Shown here piece after piece: positions 5,730 to 8,644 of a stretch of DNA of 8,644 nt. Position 1 is the stretch's first letter. Every line of letters starts with the position of its first letter. The position numbers and the translations under genes were made by a program. Source of the stretch: Alphaproteobacteria bacterium (GTDB lineage: Bacteria; Pseudomonadota; Alphaproteobacteria; ATCC43930; CGMCC-115725); assembly GCA_030039815.1 (NCBI GenBank), contig JASHUW010000505.1, positions 1 to 8,644 on the forward strand. Reading direction: 5' to 3'. Below the pieces are notes generated by a model that was not told the origin of the DNA, ran no database searches, and saw nothing but the letters and a program-made list of their open reading frames with translations.

Positions 5730-6158
5730 ATGTCGCTATTCGCCACTTTGTCGATCGCCGGCTCCGGGATGTCGGCGGAATCGGAGCGTCTCTCCGCCAT
5801 CGCAAGCAACATCGCCAACGCCAACAGCGCGGTTGGCAGCGGCGGTCAGCCTTATCGAGCGCGCGAGGTCGTATTTCAAGCGGCATCGATCGCCGGTGAC
5901 GACGATGGCAATGACGAGACGTCGTCGGCCGGCATGGACGGAGTCCGGGTCGCTGCAGTGGTCGAAAGCGATGCGCCGACCCGCACGGTCTATGACCCGA
6001 CCAGCACCTATGCCGACGCCAACGGCTATGTGCAGATGCCAAACGTCAATCCGGTGGACGAGATGGTCAACATGATTTCGGCCCAGCAGGACTATCAGGC
6101 GAACCTCGAGGCGTTCAACGTCGCCAAGACGCTCGCGCAACGCACGCTCTCGATCTGA
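5730..6158 (+). CDS. flgC: Flagellar rod protein FlgC
   Basis: 142 residues, normal for FlgC. The N-terminal axial helix is 'LSIAGSGMSAESERLSAIA', followed by 'SNIANANSAVGSGGQPYRA' (26-44), the family's 'NiAN....GGpYr' site. The conserved C-terminal block is 'ANGYVQMPNVNPVDEMVNM' (97-115) and 'DYQANLEAFNVAKTLAQRTL' (121-140), near-diagnostic for FlgC. FlgC polymerises with FlgB and FlgF in the proximal rod. It starts three bases after the flgB stop, with GGGAG in the end of flgB as its ribosome site. An acidic stretch DDDGNDE at 57-63 replaces the usually neutral loop in the middle. Confidence 0.97.
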   Translation: MSLFATLSIAGSGMSAESERLSAIASNIANANSAVGSGGQPYRAREVVFQAASIAGDDDGNDETSSAGMDGVRVAAVVESDAPTRTVYDPTSTYADANGYVQMPNVNPVDEMVNMISAQQDYQANLEAFNVAKTLAQRTLSI

Positions 6159-6181
6159 CGCCGCGACCAGGGGAAGAGGCC

Positions 6182-6862
6182 ATGACCACCGCAGCAAGCA
6201 TAATGCCGGCCACGGTGACGTCCTTGCCGAAGGGCACGCAGATCCCGAGCGCCAACAGCAGCGCTTCGGCCGCGACCAGCGGAACGTTGACCGAGTCCGA
6301 TTTTCTGACGCTGCTGACCACCCAGTTGGAAAATCAGGACCCGCTCAACCCCCAGAATCCCAGCGATTTCGCGGCCGAACTCGCGCAATTCTCGACCGCG
6401 AGCGGTGTGCAGACCCTCAACACGACGCTTGGTGCCGGCAGCGGCGTGCAAGCCGCCAACCTTGTCGGCAAGAACGTCGCGGTGTCGGGAAACGCGCTGC
6501 TTCTGTCGAACGGCTCGGCTCAAGGCGCTTTCAACCTGTCGGCCGCTGCGTCGGATGTCAAAGTTACCATCACCAACGCCTCCGGAAGCGTCGTCGATGT
6601 TGTCGATCTTGGCGCGATGGGGGCCGGCAATCAGAATTTCACCTGGAACGGGCAATCCCTGACCGGCGCGACGCAGTCGTCCGGCACGTACTCCTACACG
6701 ATCAACGCCACCTCCGCCTCCAGCGCCAATACGGTCACCGCGACGCCGTACGCCGTGGTGCCGGTCACCTCGGTGGTCATGGGCGGCACCAATGGCCCGA
6801 TGCTCGATCTGGGCGGTGGTTTGGCGCCGGTGGCGTTGAGCTCGGTTCAGGAAGTGTTTTAG
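6182..6862 (+). CDS. flgD: Flagellar hook cap / hook assembly scaffold FlgD
   Basis: 226 residues, typical FlgD length. The N-terminal export and capping region has 'DFLTLLTTQLENQDPLNPQN' (40-59) and 'FAAELAQFSTASGVQTLN' (63-80), the family signature. Next comes 'NLVGKNVAVSG' (93-103), then a beta-rich C-terminal part: a FlgD Ig-like domain with 'FTWNGQSLTGATQSSGTYSY' (153-172) inserted in a Tudor-like domain. FlgD caps the growing hook, adds FlgE subunits and leaves when the hook is finished. The ATG at 6182 follows a good AGGGGAAGAGG purine tract in the 23-bp gap after flgC. The protein is rich in Ser, Ala, Thr and Gly, like exported axial proteins. Confidence 0.96.
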   Translation: MTTAASIMPATVTSLPKGTQIPSANSSASAATSGTLTESDFLTLLTTQLENQDPLNPQNPSDFAAELAQFSTASGVQTLNTTLGAGSGVQAANLVGKNVAVSGNALLLSNGSAQGAFNLSAAASDVKVTITNASGSVVDVVDLGAMGAGNQNFTWNGQSLTGATQSSGTYSYTINATSASSANTVTATPYAVVPVTSVVMGGTNGPMLDLGGGLAPVALSSVQEVF

Positions 6863-6882
6863 CCCCGTAGAGGAGCACGACG

Positions 6883-8133
6883 ATGGCGCTATCCGTCGAA
6901 TTGACAGGTTTGCAGGCTGCACAGACCGATCTTGATACGATCGGCAACAACATTGCGAATGTCGATACCGTTGGTTTCAAGGGCTCGACGCCGAATTTCA
7001 TCGACATTTATGGCGCTTCGCTCTTGGGTTCGAGCGGCGCCGGCGTGTCGCCCGGTCAGGGCGTCTCGACGAACAGCGTTTCTCAGCTCTTCACCGAAGG
7101 CGCGATCAGCCAGACCGGCAATCCGATGGATGTCGCGATCAATGGTAACGGTTTCTTCCAGGTTCAGACGCCGACGGGCGTCGCGTACACCCGCGATGGG
7201 TCGCTGCAACTCAATTCGCAGGGTTTCCTCACCAATGACACCGGCGCTCTGATCATGGGATACACGGCGCCGGCGAGCGGCGCCACGTCCAACAGCTCCG
7301 GCGCGCTTAGTACCATTCAGGTAAGTCAGGGGAACCTGCCCGCGAGCGCGACGACCAGTCTCTCGATGAGCGTGGACCTGCCGTCGACCGACACGCCGAT
7401 CAATACGACGACGACCCCGTTCAGCGTCAGCAATCCGAACAGCTACAACCAAAGCACCTCGACCACCGTTTACGACAGCCTCGGCTCACCCGACACGCTG
7501 ACGACGTATTTTACTCAAGTGTCGGGGTCAGGCTCACCGGATCACTGGCAGACGCACTGGCAATTGTCCAATTCCAGCGGCTCGATGATTTCCTCCGGCG
7601 CCGGTGCGACCTTGATCTTCAACAGCTCGGGCGTCCTGACCTCAGGTAGCGGTACGATCAACGTCGCAAACCCGGGGGATGGCGCCGCGGCACTGTCCAT
7701 TACGCAAAACTTTGCCGGCACGACCCTGTCCGATCTCGCTTTCGGGGTCAATTCGGTGAGTGCCAACGGCGATGGCGGTGGCGAGTTTTCGGGCATCCAA
7801 ATCAGCAACAACGGTAATGTCGTGGCGCAATACTCCAACGGCTCGACCAAGACGATTGCCACGATCGCGTTGGCGAATTTCGTCAACCCGAACGGCTTGT
7901 CGCCGATTTCCGGCAATGCATGGGTGGCAACTCAAGATTCCGGGGCTGCGGCCACCAATACGCCCGGTGCGGCCGGACTTGGCGCACTGGAATCCAACTC
8001 CATCGAGTCCTCGAACGTCGACTTATCGACCTCGCTGGTCAACCTGATCGTCGCTCAGCAGGCCTACCAGGCCAACGTCCAGGGCATCAACGTCGATCAA
8101 CAGGACGTCCAGAAGCTGTTGCAGCTGCAGTAA
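6883..8133 (+). CDS. flgE: Flagellar hook protein FlgE
   Basis: 416 residues, a compact hook protein close to the enterobacterial size. D0 N-terminus: 'LTGLQAAQTDLDTIGNNIAN' (7-26), then 'VGFKGS'. 'QTGNPMDVAINGNGFFQV' (77-94) and 'YTRDGSLQLNSQGFL' (102-116) are the FlgE/F/G core. The middle (about 145-300) is the variable D1/D2 region, with 'TTVYDSLGSPDTLTTYF' (194-210), the FlgE D2 signature. The C-terminus has 'LGALESNSIESSNVDLSTSL' (366-385) and 'LIVAQQAYQAN', then an unusual last stretch, GINVDQQDVQKLLQLQ, where most family members have a 'T.DQML..L' type ending. FlgE polymerises into the hook that joins rod and filament. GAGGAG about 10 nt ahead of the ATG is its ribosome site. Confidence 0.96.
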   Translation: MALSVELTGLQAAQTDLDTIGNNIANVDTVGFKGSTPNFIDIYGASLLGSSGAGVSPGQGVSTNSVSQLFTEGAISQTGNPMDVAINGNGFFQVQTPTGVAYTRDGSLQLNSQGFLTNDTGALIMGYTAPASGATSNSSGALSTIQVSQGNLPASATTSLSMSVDLPSTDTPINTTTTPFSVSNPNSYNQSTSTTVYDSLGSPDTLTTYFTQVSGSGSPDHWQTHWQLSNSSGSMISSGAGATLIFNSSGVLTSGSGTINVANPGDGAAALSITQNFAGTTLSDLAFGVNSVSANGDGGGEFSGIQISNNGNVVAQYSNGSTKTIATIALANFVNPNGLSPISGNAWVATQDSGAAATNTPGAAGLGALESNSIESSNVDLSTSLVNLIVAQQAYQANVQGINVDQQDVQKLLQLQ

Positions 8134-8170
8134 GCCGAAACGAGGCGAGACCAGGTGGGGTGGGGGCGCG

Positions 8171-8644
8171 ATGAGTGGGCAAGCGATCTATCTGGCGATG
8201 ACCGGGCTGAACGCGACGATGGATCGGATGACGACGGCGGCGAACAACCTCGCCAACGCCAGCACCATCGCGTTCAAGGCGCAGCAGCCGGTGTTCAAGG
8301 CTCAGCCATTCTATGGTCAGGGCCTGCCCGATCGGGTCGATGTCGCGACCGCGGAGCAGGAAGCCAATTTTCAGCCTGGCCCGATCGAGCAGACCGGAAG
8401 GCCGCTCGATGTCGCGGTCAACGGCCAGGGTTGGATCGCAGTGCAGGCGGCCGACGGCAGCACCGCGCTCACCCGCAACGGCTCCTTCTCGCTCACCGCG
8501 ACCGGCGTGCTGCAGACCAGCGACGGTAACCCGGTGCTCGGGCAAGGCGGTGCGCCGATTACGCTGCCGCCGCTGCAGCACGTGACGATCGGCGAAGACG
8601 GCACGATTTCCGGATCGCTCGTCGGTTCGCCCGCCACTCAGGTC
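8171..8644 (+). CDS. flgF: Flagellar rod protein FlgF, N-terminal part (cut by window end)
   Basis: The reading frame is open from ATG 8171 to the window end (158 residues of an expected total near 250). The start 'MSGQAIYLAMTGLNATMDRM' and 'AANNLANASTIAFKAQ' (23-38) is the FlgF form of the axial N-terminus. 'TGRPLDVAVNGQGWIAVQ' (75-92), 'TRNGSFSLTATGVLQTSDG' (101-119), 'PVLGQGGAPITLPP' (121-134) and 'IGEDGTIS' (140-147) are typical of FlgF; the 'GRPLDVAV.G.GWIAVQ' wording separates it from FlgG and FlgE. FlgF is a minor rod subunit between the FlgB/C proximal rod and the FlgG distal rod. The start is preceded by a G-rich tract (GGTGGGGTGGGGG) within the 37-bp gap after flgE. In other genomes flgG follows. 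Confidence 0.95.
   Translation, partial: MSGQAIYLAMTGLNATMDRMTTAANNLANASTIAFKAQQPVFKAQPFYGQGLPDRVDVATAEQEANFQPGPIEQTGRPLDVAVNGQGWIAVQAADGSTALTRNGSFSLTATGVLQTSDGNPVLGQGGAPITLPPLQHVTIGEDGTISGSLVGSPATQV

Noticed and set aside
5268..8644. Repeated 'NIAN/NLAN...FKA' motifs in flgB, flgC, flgE and flgF, seen as possible repeats or duplication
   Set aside because: This is the known common ancestry of axial rod and hook proteins, not a recent duplication; nucleotide similarity is limited.
1..8644. Mobile elements, tRNA/rRNA genes, CRISPR arrays, defence genes
   Set aside because: None seen: coding is nearly continuous with flagellar genes and no transposase, repeat-spacer pattern or cloverleaf was found by eye.

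Overview
This window is a stretch of a proteobacterial flagellar biosynthesis locus. Ten genes are complete and two are cut by the window edges. Base composition is clearly G+C-rich and third codon positions favour G or C. FliO, FlgN and a SAF-type FlgA with the 'RLRLPAC' motif are present, and fliOPQR-flhB are contiguous. Together these suggest a proteobacterium with a gamma/beta-like flagellar gene set; some alphaproteobacteria, such as sphingomonads, carry a similar set. The sequence alone does not let me name a genus.

Region 1 (1-3996, + strand) encodes the inner-membrane and export side of the machine. It starts with the C-terminal end of a probable fliJ, followed by fliL, fliO, fliP, fliQ, fliR and flhB. 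The genes are tightly packed: fliO/fliP overlap by 16 bp, fliP/fliQ share GTGA, and fliR/flhB share ATGA. This indicates one translationally coupled operon transcribed from upstream of the window. FliP, FliQ, FliR and FlhB form the export gate, FliO helps assemble FliP, and FliL sits at the stator/basal-body ring. The usual fliK (between fliJ and fliL) and fliM-fliN (between fliL and fliO) are not here.

Region 2 (4011-5093, - strand) holds flgA followed by flgN. FlgA is the periplasmic P-ring assembly chaperone and FlgN the cytosolic chaperone for hook-filament junction proteins. flgN converges on flhB with only 14 bp between the stop codons, and I see no intrinsic terminator there.

Region 3 (5094-5267) is the divergent control region between flgA and flgB. 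It has an A+T-rich half with a plausible sigma70-type promoter for flgAN and a small palindrome at its expected start site. Its G+C-rich half has a longer inverted repeat in the flgB leader. A speculative 41-codon reading frame ends in a TAATG overlap with flgB.

Region 4 (5268-8644, + strand) is the axial operon flgB-flgC-flgD-flgE-flgF: proximal rod, rod, hook cap, hook, and a distal rod gene truncated by the window end. The layout matches the assembly order: the export gate passes FlgB/C/F rod subunits, then FlgD caps growth of the FlgE hook, while FlgA and FlgN act as chaperones.

I found no undescribed system. The points worth a second look are small: an NPEH instead of NPTH autocleavage site in FlhB, the missing fliK/fliMN in an otherwise canonical order, unusual residues at normally conserved positions in FliP and FliR, and the structured flgA/flgB control region.
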